A DNA stretch of 6,797 bases from ATZT02 sp964655115 (GCA_964655115.1 CAZZKM010000041.1:1-6797), one strand, 5' to 3'; counted from the first letter of the stretch, positions 1 to 6,068 are shown. Made by a program: numbers and translations. Notes: generated from the sequence alone by a model not told the origin.

Positions 1-126
1 AAACAAAATATCACAATTAATTCCTAGTTGATTAATACCTAAATTTAAGTCCTGGATACACCTTGAACCAGCATCAATGTTTGGAAATATTTTGCCGGCT
101 TCAATAATCCATACTTTTTTATTCAT
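1..126 (-). CDS. Probable glycosyltransferase, N-terminal fragment (runs off left edge)
   Basis: The reading frame opens with ATG at 126 and stays open to base 1, giving 42 residues starting MNKKVWIIEAGKIF. The pattern is a short beta strand (KVWIIEA), then FPNIDAGS, then a helix-like stretch ending in QLGINCDILF. It resembles the first Rossmann strand of GT-B-type glycosyltransferases that begin 'ILVVD..IPTPD.DSGS...F..L..L..LGH.V', where the D-x-D/A-G-S turn sits after strand 1. An in-frame TAA at 148-150 excludes a longer N-terminus. No clear Shine-Dalgarno sequence precedes the ATG. It lies 53 bp downstream of dhaL on the same strand, in a T-rich gap with no terminator hairpin, so read-through from dhaKL is possible, but nothing links the functions. 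The call rests on a short N-terminus only and could be wrong. Confidence 0.5.
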   Translation of the reverse strand, partial: MNKKVWIIEAGKIFPNIDAGSRCIQDLNLGINQLGINCDILF

Positions 127-179
127 GTTTAAGAGTAAGAAAATTATTTAGTATTATTAATTCAAACCAAATAAATTAA

Positions 180-824
180 TTAACCTTTTTTAACTCCGTC
201 AGCAAATCCTTTTAGCACAACAGCTAAAGATGTAGCTCCTGCGTCTTGATGACCTTTAGCTCTATCTCCTAAACGAGAAGCTCTTCCTTTTTGAGGCACA
301 AGATTTTTGGTAGCAACTGCTGCATCCAATGCAGTTTGCGCAGTTGATAGAAGTGCATCTTCTAATTTTCCACCTTTAGTTGAAAGGGCCTGAATGTGAT
401 CAACGGCTGGAAAAAATGAATCAAGCAATGTCTTATCGCCTAATTCTGCTTTTCCTAATTGTTGAATTGCTGTTGCCATTGCTCTATAAACTTTGGCCCA
501 ATCAGCAATCTCATTCAAATTATCTTTCCCAGCAACAGCTTCTGCTGCGGCTGCAAATGCTGCTTCATAAAGTGGCCCAATTGTTGCTCCTACTTCATCT
601 GCATAAGCATCTGCTGCTGATTGAAAGGCTTCAGAAGGTGTGCAATTAATTGGTAAAGCTTTAGCAGCACGAGAAACTGCACGCATACCAATTGTCATTG
701 ATACGCCATGGTCTCCATCGCCAACTTCTCCATCAAGTGCACATAAATAGTCTTTGTTATCTTCAACTTTCTTAGCAACTAAAACTAAAGATTTAGCAAC
801 TAAATTTCCGTTTACATTAGCCAT
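180..824 (-). CDS. dhaL: Dihydroxyacetone kinase family, ADP/ATP-binding subunit DhaL
   Basis: A full-length DAK2/DhaL-domain protein of 214 residues (E. coli DhaL is about 210). This subunit holds the nucleotide and passes phosphate to the ketose bound on DhaK, in the cytoplasm. Visible motifs: the Mg-nucleotide aspartates in EVGDGDHG (D31, D36, D38 with H39), GKAELGDKT (124-132), and the C-terminal KGRASRLGDR followed by GHQDAGATS (179-199). Two places differ from the usual pattern: the phosphate loop reads GATIGPL (79-85) where GGASGPL is typical, and DAGA replaces DPGA. The ATG at 822-824 has an AGAGGA Shine-Dalgarno that overlaps the dhaK stop codon; the gap is 12 nt, so the two are co-transcribed and probably translationally coupled. 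No dhaM (the PTS phosphodonor subunit) is in the window, so the choice of ATP or PEP/PTS as donor is open. Confidence 0.93.
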   Translation of the reverse strand: MANVNGNLVAKSLVLVAKKVEDNKDYLCALDGEVGDGDHGVSMTIGMRAVSRAAKALPINCTPSEAFQSAADAYADEVGATIGPLYEAAFAAAAEAVAGKDNLNEIADWAKVYRAMATAIQQLGKAELGDKTLLDSFFPAVDHIQALSTKGGKLEDALLSTAQTALDAAVATKNLVPQKGRASRLGDRAKGHQDAGATSLAVVLKGFADGVKKG

Positions 825-836
825 TTATTTTCCTCT

Positions 837-1832
837 TTAAACTTTCTTATACATACAAGTGTCAACAGTTGTGTTCTTAATCAATTGATACATTTCTTCA
901 TCCAAACGCATCAATGAAACTGAAGTTCCTTGCATTTCCAGTGCTGTTACTTGATTACCAACATGTTTAAATTTGATATTGATTTTATTCGCATCGCAAA
1001 TTTGCTTTACTCTGCGATAAACCACATAAAGTTCTTCTGCTGGAGATCCACCAAGACCATTTACTAACAAAGCAACATCTGTTCCTTTGTAATCTAAATC
1101 AGCCAAAATCGCTTCCATAATTTCATCAATTATTGAATCAATTGGACGAACCTTTACTCTTTTAATTCCAGGTTCACCATGAATTCCTAAACCAATTTCC
1201 ATTTCATTTTCTGGTAAATGAAAAGTTGGTTTTCCATTTGCAGGAACTGTGCAAGAAGTTAAACCCACACCAACTGTTCTTGTATTGGCATTTGCTTTTG
1301 CAGTTACAGCAACAACTTCATCTAATGAAGCCATTTGTTCTGCTTTTGCTCCTGCCACATGCCAAACTAGAAATAATCCGCCGATGCCACGACGTCTGTG
1401 TGCTTGATCTTTTGGTGCAGATAAAACGTCATCATTTAAAACAACTGTTTGAACAGGAATTCCCATTTCACGACATTTATCTTGTGCTTTATCAAAGTTA
1501 ATGCAATCACCTTGATAATTTCCGTAGGTGTACATAACCCCTGCGCCAGAATTAACAGCCAATGTTGCTTCCACAATTGGTTTTGCTGGAGGGGAAGCAA
1601 ATACGTTTCCAAAAGCGGCACCATCTGCCATTCCTTTGCCAACGTAACCGGCAAATGCTGGCAAGTGGCCTGAACCGCCACCAACCACAATTCCAACTTT
1701 TCCTGGAATTGGTGAGTTAGCGCGAGCAATAGCTCTTTTGCCTACTCTTTTAATTATGTGATCGTTAGCTGCAACGTAGCCTTCGACCATTTCTTCGACC
1801 ATGTCGAAGGGATCGTTAATAAGTTTTTTCAA
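837..1832 (-). CDS. dhaK: Dihydroxyacetone kinase family, substrate-binding subunit DhaK (TTG start)
   Basis: A DAK1-domain protein of 331 residues that covalently binds a short ketose through a histidine and presents it to DhaL. The three active-site residues fall at the E. coli numbers: H56 in GGGSGH, D109 in GNYQGD, and H218 in GIHGEPG. CTVPANGKPTF (194-204) and the C-terminal LVNGLGGSP stretch are also typical. Compared with E. coli DhaK (about 356 residues) it lacks the roughly 25-residue insertion before VALLVNGLGG. It has HLPAF after the GGGSG loop instead of HEPMH, and YGNYQGD instead of KNYTGD. These traits recall, from memory, DhaK-like kinases in actinobacterial and rhizobial ketotetrose (erythrulose) clusters, so the substrate may not be dihydroxyacetone. 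The start is TTG at 1832, chosen because the N-terminus MKKLINDP matches the family and a GAGGA site lies 6 nt upstream; the next ATG is codon 11, inside the domain. Confidence 0.93.
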   Translation of the reverse strand: MKKLINDPFDMVEEMVEGYVAANDHIIKRVGKRAIARANSPIPGKVGIVVGGGSGHLPAFAGYVGKGMADGAAFGNVFASPPAKPIVEATLAVNSGAGVMYTYGNYQGDCINFDKAQDKCREMGIPVQTVVLNDDVLSAPKDQAHRRRGIGGLFLVWHVAGAKAEQMASLDEVVAVTAKANANTRTVGVGLTSCTVPANGKPTFHLPENEMEIGLGIHGEPGIKRVKVRPIDSIIDEIMEAILADLDYKGTDVALLVNGLGGSPAEELYVVYRRVKQICDANKINIKFKHVGNQVTALEMQGTSVSLMRLDEEMYQLIKNTTVDTCMYKKV

Positions 1833-1838
1833 AAGGAG

Positions 1839-1843
1839 TCCTC
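1839..1843 (-). promoter_or_regulatory. Ribosome binding site deciding the TTG start of dhaK
   Basis: On the minus strand GAGGA is followed by six bases (CTCCTT) and then TTG. This is good Shine-Dalgarno spacing and supports initiation at the weak TTG codon, which in turn yields the conserved MKKLIN N-terminus. No ATG or GTG start lies at comparable spacing. Confidence 0.7.
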
Positions 1844-1947
1844 AACCTCTCTTTATCTTGGGGCAGGAATTCAAAGGTACTTAATTAAGAATCGTATTCT
1901 CTCTTGAAATGTTCGTAAAGATGCGCCTAGGGTTGGTGGTGTACGGA

Positions 1948-1959
1948 CTTGTATACAAG
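1948..1959. promoter_or_regulatory. Perfect palindrome CTTGTATACAAG, probable GntR-family operator
   Basis: The 12 bases are their own reverse complement. The GTATAC core flanked by TT and AA fits the general GntR (FadR/FCD subgroup) half-site idea of tGT...ACa around a short centre. It ends 17 nt before the dehydrogenase ATG, next to a G-run (1959-1963) and downstream of the possible plus-strand promoter, a position where a bound repressor would block transcription. No second copy was noticed in the window and no regulator gene is present, so the regulator assignment is inference. Confidence 0.5.
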
Positions 1960-1976
1960 GGGGTTAGAAGAAATCA

Positions 1977-3143
1977 ATGGCTAAAAAGACATTAGGTGTA
2001 GCAATGATTGGTTATGCCTTTATGGGAAGAGCCCACTCGCAAGCTTGGCGAAATGTTGGCAGAGTTTTTGACATTCCAGCAGAAATAAAAATGGTTGCAG
2101 TTTGCGGAAGAAATCAAGCAAATACTCAAGAAGCAGCTGATCGACTTGGTTGGGATGGAATCGAAACTGATTGGAAAAAATTATTAACTCGTTCAGATAT
2201 CGACATTATTGATATTTGTACACCAGGTGATTCACATGCAGAAATTGCAATTGCTGCTTTAAATGCGGGCAAACATGTAATTTGTGAAAAACCATTAGCA
2301 AACACCGTTGCAGAAGCTGAACAAATGGTAACTGCTGCAAATGCAAATAAAAATTCAAAGAATATGGTGGCATTTAATTATCGAAGAGTGCCAGCAGTTT
2401 CTTTAGCTAAGAAAATGGTTGAAGAAGGAAAACTTGGAAAGATCTTTCACATACGTGCCAGATACTTACAAGATTGGATAGTTGATCCTAATTTTCCATT
2501 AGTTTGGAGATTAGAAAAAGATAAAGCAGGTTCTGGTGCATTAGGTGATATCGGAGCTCATGCTATTGATACAACACAATTTGTAACTGGACAAAAATTA
2601 ATTGGTGTTTCAGGTGTAACCGAAACATTTATTAAAGAAAGACCATTGCCTGGAGATTACTCAGGTTTACAAGCAAGTGCTTCTGGAAACAAAATGGGCA
2701 AAGTAACCGTTGATGATGCTGCAGTATTTATCGGTAAAACCGATGGTGGCGCATTAGCAACTTATGAAGCTACTCGTTTTGCAACTGGTAGAAAAAACGA
2801 TATGGGATTTGAAATATTTGGATCCAAAGGTTCATTGAAGTTTTCTTTTGAAGATATGAATGAACTTTGGTATTTCGATAATTCAGAAAGTAGTGAAACT
2901 GCAGGTTTCCAAAGAATTTTGGTAACTGAAGGAGTTCATCCATACATGACTGCATGGTGGCCACCAGGACACATCATTGGTTATGAACATCCATTTACTC
3001 ACGAATTAAAAGATTTCGTGGAAGCAATAGTAAATAACACTGAAGCAAAACCAACTTTTGCTGATGGTTTACAAGTTCAAAAAGTATTAGACGCAGTTGT
3101 CAAGAGTTCAGAAAACAAATCATCTTGGCAAGAAATTAAATAA
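1977..3143 (+). CDS. Gfo/Idh/MocA-family NAD(P)-dependent sugar dehydrogenase
   Basis: A cytoplasmic oxidoreductase of 388 residues, full length for the family, with no signal peptide because the Rossmann fold begins at once (VAMIGYAFMGRAH). Residues 1-120 form the nucleotide domain: G12-x-A-x-x-G17, DIDIIDICTPGDSHAEIA (74-91) and the signature CEKPL (103-107) with K105. The C-terminal substrate domain carries FNYRR (133-137) and GALGDIGAH (187-195), whose D191 and H195 are the usual catalytic or substrate residues. NYRR-x-PA, YLQDW-x-x-DP and the SGALGDI block resemble, as I recall them, levoglucosan-dehydrogenase-like members that oxidise a sugar carbon to a 3-keto sugar; the true substrate is unknown. 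ATG 1977 is the only sensible start, since TAG at 1965-1967 closes the frame upstream; AGAAG lies 6 nt before it. It heads a two-gene operon and is divergent from dhaKL. Confidence 0.92.
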   Translation: MAKKTLGVAMIGYAFMGRAHSQAWRNVGRVFDIPAEIKMVAVCGRNQANTQEAADRLGWDGIETDWKKLLTRSDIDIIDICTPGDSHAEIAIAALNAGKHVICEKPLANTVAEAEQMVTAANANKNSKNMVAFNYRRVPAVSLAKKMVEEGKLGKIFHIRARYLQDWIVDPNFPLVWRLEKDKAGSGALGDIGAHAIDTTQFVTGQKLIGVSGVTETFIKERPLPGDYSGLQASASGNKMGKVTVDDAAVFIGKTDGGALATYEATRFATGRKNDMGFEIFGSKGSLKFSFEDMNELWYFDNSESSETAGFQRILVTEGVHPYMTAWWPPGHIIGYEHPFTHELKDFVEAIVNNTEAKPTFADGLQVQKVLDAVVKSSENKSSWQEIK

Positions 3144-3150
3144 AAGGAGG
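3143..3150 (+). promoter_or_regulatory. Strong Shine-Dalgarno fixing the start of the isomerase/epimerase gene
   Basis: AAAGGAGG overlaps the last base of the dehydrogenase stop codon and stands 9 nt before ATG 3160. It is the best ribosome binding site in the window. It argues against a longer frame open from 3097, which would overlap the dehydrogenase and add a basic 21-residue stretch not expected at the N-terminus of this family. Confidence 0.85.
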
Positions 3151-3159
3151 AAAGAAAAT

Positions 3160-4164
3160 ATGTCAAGACCAGTTACGTTATTCACCGGTCAATGGGCAGA
3201 TTTGCCATTTGAAGAAATGTGCAAATTAGCTTCTGGTTGGGGTTACGACGGATTAGAAATTGCTTGTTGGGGTGATCACTTAGATGTAGTACAAGCTGCA
3301 GAAAGTGATAAATATGTCAGACAACAAAAAGACATCTTAGAAAAATACAACTTAAAGTATTGGGCAATTTCCAATCACTTAGTTGGACAAGCAGTTTGTG
3401 ATAACCCAATTGATGAAAGACACAAAGGAATATTGCCATCACGCGTTTGGGGTAATGGTGATCCAGAAGGTGTTAGACAACGTGCTGCTGAAGAAATGAA
3501 AACAACAGCAATTGCTGCAAAAGCAATGGGAGTTGACACCGTAATTGGATTTACCGGTTCATCAATTTGGCATTACGTTGCAATGTTTCCACCAGTACCA
3601 CAGCACATGATTGATGCAGGTTACAAAGATTTCGCAGATCGTTGGAACCCAATCTTGGATGTGTTTGATAAAAATGGTGTGAAGTTTGCACATGAAGTTC
3701 ATCCATCAGAAATTGCTTACGACTACTGGACCACAGTAGAAACAATGAAAGCAATTAAGAATCGTCCAGCATTTGGTTTGAATTTTGATCCAAGCCATTT
3801 CGTTTGGCAAGATCTTGATCCAGTTAACTTCTTACTTGATTTCAAAGATCGCATTTACCATGTTGATTGCAAAGAATCACGCAAACAATTAAATGGTAAA
3901 AATGGTCGCCTTGGTTCACATTTACCTTGGGCAGATCCACGTCGTGGATGGGATTTCGTTTCCACCGGACATGGACATGTTCCTTGGGAAGATGTTTTCC
4001 GCGGCTTAAATGCAATTGGTTACAAAGGACCAATCTCTGTTGAATGGGAAGACGCTGGAATGGACCGTTTATTCGGTGGTCCAGAAGCTTTGGAATTCAT
4101 CAGAAAACTTAACTTCACTCCACCAAGTGCTGCATTTGATGCTGCATTTAGTTCAAAGAGTTAA
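3160..4164 (+). CDS. Sugar phosphate isomerase/epimerase-like TIM-barrel protein (AP endonuclease 2 / xylose isomerase-like)
   Basis: A 334-residue single-domain protein of the xylose isomerase-like TIM-barrel superfamily. Likely divalent-metal ligands are E179 in FAHEVHP, D210 with H213 in NFDPSHF, H234 in IYHVDCKE and E295 in ISVEWED. It begins MSRPVTLFTGQWADLPFEE and is rich in motifs I associate with a strongly conserved actinobacterial family: EIACWGDHLDV (33-43), AISNHLVGQAVCD (69-81), GFTGSSIW (130-137), and DPRRGWDFVSTGHG (259-272). Members of this superfamily isomerise or epimerise sugars, dehydrate inosose (IolE) or act on 3-keto glycosides. Gene pairing with a Gfo/Idh/MocA dehydrogenase 16 nt upstream suggests it acts on that enzyme's keto product. 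The exact reaction cannot be read from sequence. The gene ends just before a hairpin terminator. Confidence 0.88.
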   Translation: MSRPVTLFTGQWADLPFEEMCKLASGWGYDGLEIACWGDHLDVVQAAESDKYVRQQKDILEKYNLKYWAISNHLVGQAVCDNPIDERHKGILPSRVWGNGDPEGVRQRAAEEMKTTAIAAKAMGVDTVIGFTGSSIWHYVAMFPPVPQHMIDAGYKDFADRWNPILDVFDKNGVKFAHEVHPSEIAYDYWTTVETMKAIKNRPAFGLNFDPSHFVWQDLDPVNFLLDFKDRIYHVDCKESRKQLNGKNGRLGSHLPWADPRRGWDFVSTGHGHVPWEDVFRGLNAIGYKGPISVEWEDAGMDRLFGGPEALEFIRKLNFTPPSAAFDAAFSSKS

Positions 4165-4175
4165 AAGGTTAAAAC

Positions 4176-4209
4176 AAAAAGGGCCAGGATTTTTCCTGGC
4201 CCCTTTTTT
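4176..4209. terminator. Bidirectional intrinsic terminator between convergent genes
   Basis: A perfect 9-bp stem GGGCCAGGA (4181-4189) and TCCTGGCCC (4194-4202) encloses a TTTT loop. It is preceded by five A (4176-4180) and followed by C and six T (4204-4209). On the plus strand the T-run ends the dehydrogenase-isomerase mRNA; on the minus strand the A-run becomes a U-run, so the same hairpin can end the tatA-tatC-pfkB mRNA. It lies 11 nt after the plus-strand stop codon and 9 nt from the minus-strand one. Confidence 0.95.
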
Positions 4210-4218
4210 AATTTAGTT

Positions 4219-5172
4219 CTAATCTCTTAACGGCAAAGTTGGATTTGAATTCATAAATTTAATTGTTGAATCAAAATCAATTATTCCTGCATCTGAACCT
4301 AAACCAGTTGCAACTAAAGATCCACATGCACTTCCAAGTTTTGCAGCTTCTTCAATGCTCATTCCTTTTGAAAGGCCAGTAATAAATCCACCTGTCCAAG
4401 CATCGCCACAACCTGTGGTATCAACAACTTTTACTTGAAATGCTGGAACTCTTAAACGCAAACCATCTTTATTCTTAATCAAACTTCCACGATCCCCCAT
4501 TTTTAACACAACATGTTTTGCACCTGCATTTAAAAATACGTCACAAATTTCATCAAGATCAGTTAATCCAGTAATCATTTGAGATTCTTCTAAATTAGGC
4601 ATAAAGAAATCTAGATAAGGCATGCAAGGCAAGATTTTTTCTTTCATGTTGTCTTGCTTTATACCTAAAATATCCATAGTAGTTATAGCTTTACCTTCTT
4701 TAACAACTTTTAATACTTTGGCAGCATCGCCTGAGTCAAACTTAGGCATTAAATAAAATCCGCCTACGTGAACATAATCTGCACTTTTAACAGTGTCTTG
4801 ATCAACATCTTCAAAACAAAATTCAGCATTAGTGCCCATTACATGTAGAGCAGGTCTTTCCCCATTTGGTCTTATGGGAAGCATGGTGCCTGAAGTTTGC
4901 ACACCTTTTTTTCTCACCATTTTGGAAGTATCAATTCCATAGCGTTGCATGATGCCTAACAAAATATTTCCCATTTCATCTTCACCAACAGCACCCATAG
5001 CAATAACTGATGCACCAAGTTTTGCCATATCAACAGAGGTTCCAGCAGCAGTTCCTGCAGCAGTGATTCTGATTTCGTCTAAAAGAGCAATATTTTGTCC
5101 TGGTGGAATTTCAGAAACATGTCTTCCTAAAACATCTAATATATGAACACCCATTGAAACTATTTTTTTCAT
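4219..5172 (-). CDS. PfkB/ribokinase-family carbohydrate kinase
   Basis: A complete 317-residue PfkB-family kinase that would transfer phosphate from ATP to a sugar or nucleoside hydroxyl in the cytoplasm. The C-terminal signature DTTGCGD (251-257) carries the catalytic base D257 and the anion-hole glycines. The N-terminal part shows the other family hallmarks: an AAGTAAGTSVDMAKLGA stretch for substrate contact, then AVGEDEMGN. FMPNLEES and VVLKMGDRGS are usual ATP-domain motifs. The N-terminus MGVHILDVLGRHVSEIPPGQ recalls an uncharacterised actinobacterial PfkB group; no single substrate can be assigned. The start is ATG 5172 with AGGA 7 nt upstream, overlapping the tatC stop codon. The 9-nt gap makes it the third gene of the tatA-tatC operon, an unusual partner, since in many actinobacteria a DEAD/DEAH-type helicase gene follows tatC. 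It ends beside the shared terminator. Confidence 0.92.
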   Translation of the reverse strand: MKKIVSMGVHILDVLGRHVSEIPPGQNIALLDEIRITAAGTAAGTSVDMAKLGASVIAMGAVGEDEMGNILLGIMQRYGIDTSKMVRKKGVQTSGTMLPIRPNGERPALHVMGTNAEFCFEDVDQDTVKSADYVHVGGFYLMPKFDSGDAAKVLKVVKEGKAITTMDILGIKQDNMKEKILPCMPYLDFFMPNLEESQMITGLTDLDEICDVFLNAGAKHVVLKMGDRGSLIKNKDGLRLRVPAFQVKVVDTTGCGDAWTGGFITGLSKGMSIEEAAKLGSACGSLVATGLGSDAGIIDFDSTIKFMNSNPTLPLRD

Positions 5173-5181
5173 AATCTATTC

Positions 5182-6018
5182 CTATATTTCTGTTGATGGT
5201 TTTGGTTCAGGAGAAGCTTCATCATCTGATAGACCTAAAACTGGATCTTCTTGTCTTTTCCTAGCGCGACGACGATCATTTACCCAAGCAATACCTGTTG
5301 CAATAGAAATAAGAAGTAACACAGGAACTGCTAAAAGTGTCATATTAACTGGATCTCCAGTTGGAGTTGCAATTGCAGAAAATGCAAACACAATCAAGAT
5401 AACTAAACGCCATCTTGAAGTAATAGCTTTTGCTTCTAAGACATCAAAAAGATTTAGCATCACAATAAATAATGGGGCAAGAAAACTAATTCCAAAAACT
5501 AAAACCATTCTTAAAAAGAAGCTTAAATATCTATCAACTGGTACATAATTTCCTACTCCTAGAGGAGTAAATCCAAACAAAATATTTAAACCAACTGGTA
5601 GGAAAATATAAGCAAGAACAGCACCTGAAACAAACAAAGGAGTTGCAATACCTGCAAATAAATAAGCTCTTAGTTTTTCTTTTTTATAAAGTCCTGGAGT
5701 GATAAATCTCCATAATTGATAAATCCACAATGGAGCTGTCACTAGCATTGAAGTTACAACTGAAACTTTTATTTGTAAAACAAAAGCATCAGCTACTCCA
5801 CCTAACACAAGTCGAACATCTCGACCATTTGCTTGAGCTTGTTCCACAATGGCATTAACAGGTTGACTCAGGATTTCAAATATTTGTGGATAAAAAACCC
5901 ATGCCACAACTGTTCCGATGACAATAGAAACAGATGCTTTGAAAAGTCTGGTTCTTAATTCGCGAAGATGTTCTTGCAACGACATTTCTTTGAAACGTTG
6001 CACTTTAGTTTCAGGCAA
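5182..6018 (-). CDS. tatC: Twin-arginine translocase subunit TatC
   Basis: The integral membrane receptor of the Tat system, which recognises twin-arginine signal peptides and exports folded proteins. The protein has 278 residues from the chosen start. Six hydrophobic segments follow a cytoplasmic N-terminus containing HLRELRTRL (17-25; E20 matches the conserved N-terminal glutamate of E. coli TatC). The loop LWIYQLWRFITPGLYKKEK holds the second conserved signal-peptide-binding glutamate, and VFGISFLAPLFIVMLN and FAFSAIATPTGDP are typical. The C-terminal tail is charged and acidic (DDEASPEPKPSTEI). The frame is open to a GTG at 6030, but that codon overlaps the GGGAGG ribosome site itself; TTG at 6018, 11 nt beyond it, is the better start and gives a short extension before MSLQEHL, as in other actinobacteria. 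ATG at 5985 (M12) has no ribosome site. It lies between tatA and pfkB. Confidence 0.95.
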   Translation of the reverse strand: MPETKVQRFKEMSLQEHLRELRTRLFKASVSIVIGTVVAWVFYPQIFEILSQPVNAIVEQAQANGRDVRLVLGGVADAFVLQIKVSVVTSMLVTAPLWIYQLWRFITPGLYKKEKLRAYLFAGIATPLFVSGAVLAYIFLPVGLNILFGFTPLGVGNYVPVDRYLSFFLRMVLVFGISFLAPLFIVMLNLFDVLEAKAITSRWRLVILIVFAFSAIATPTGDPVNMTLLAVPVLLLISIATGIAWVNDRRRARKRQEDPVLGLSDDEASPEPKPSTEI

Positions 6019-6029
6019 TACTAAATACA

Positions 6030-6053
6030 CCTCCCACTTAAAAATTTAAGCGG
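6030..6053 (-). promoter_or_regulatory. Hairpin and ribosome binding site ahead of tatC
   Basis: On the minus strand an imperfect inverted repeat CCGCTTAA / TTAAGTGG (6053-6034) can form eight RNA pairs, including one G-U, around a four-base loop. Its last two G residues are the first two of the GGGAGG Shine-Dalgarno (6035-6030), which stands 11 nt before TTG 6018. The stem could partly mask the site and lower TatC synthesis relative to TatA. The repeat is directly visible; the regulatory role is inference. Confidence 0.4.
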
Positions 6054-6068
6054 AATAAAAATAAGAAG

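Larger units (their letters stand above)
1833..1976. promoter_or_regulatory. Divergent control region between dhaK and the dehydrogenase gene
   Basis: These 144 bp separate two genes transcribed outward, so both promoters must lie here unless transcription enters from farther away. By eye, a minus-strand promoter could be TTTACG (1919-1914) and TACGAT (1896-1891) with a 17-bp spacer. A plus-strand promoter could be TTGAAA (1904-1909) and TAGGGT (1928-1933) with an 18-bp spacer. Both are only partial matches and their elements interleave, so the promoters would compete or be co-regulated. The stretch also holds a perfect 10-bp palindrome CTTAATTAAG (1880-1889), an inverted repeat AGAAT-CGT-ATTCT (1888-1900) that covers the proposed dhaK -10 element, and the 12-bp operator-like palindrome listed separately. 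The hexamers are inferences; the palindromes are directly visible. Confidence 0.5.

Noticed and set aside
1226..1501. Plus-strand frame inside dhaK (similar frames occur inside dhaL and the other genes)
   Set aside because: Composition is low-complexity Leu/Gln/His-rich or otherwise unlike a folded protein, with no ribosome site; these are antisense shadows of the real genes.
1909..1995. A 28-codon ORF on the plus strand (MFVKMRLG...) overlapping the start of the dehydrogenase gene, a possible leader peptide
   Set aside because: It has no ribosome binding site, no run of regulatory codons or attenuator hairpin, and lies across the operator palindrome; it is probably a chance frame.
1977..2040. 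Possible Tat signal peptide on the dehydrogenase, since some Gfo/Idh proteins are exported and tat genes are nearby
   Set aside because: The N-terminus has no twin arginine and no separate hydrophobic signal region; the Rossmann strand starts at residue 6.
3097..3159. Longer N-terminus for the TIM-barrel protein starting within the dehydrogenase gene
   Set aside because: It would overlap the upstream gene by 47 bases and add basic residues alien to the family; AAAGGAGG 9 nt before ATG 3160 clearly marks the true start.
6019..6030. GTG at 6028-6030 as the tatC start
   Set aside because: The GTG is part of GGGAGGTG, so the ribosome site would have no spacing from it; TTG 6018 fits better.
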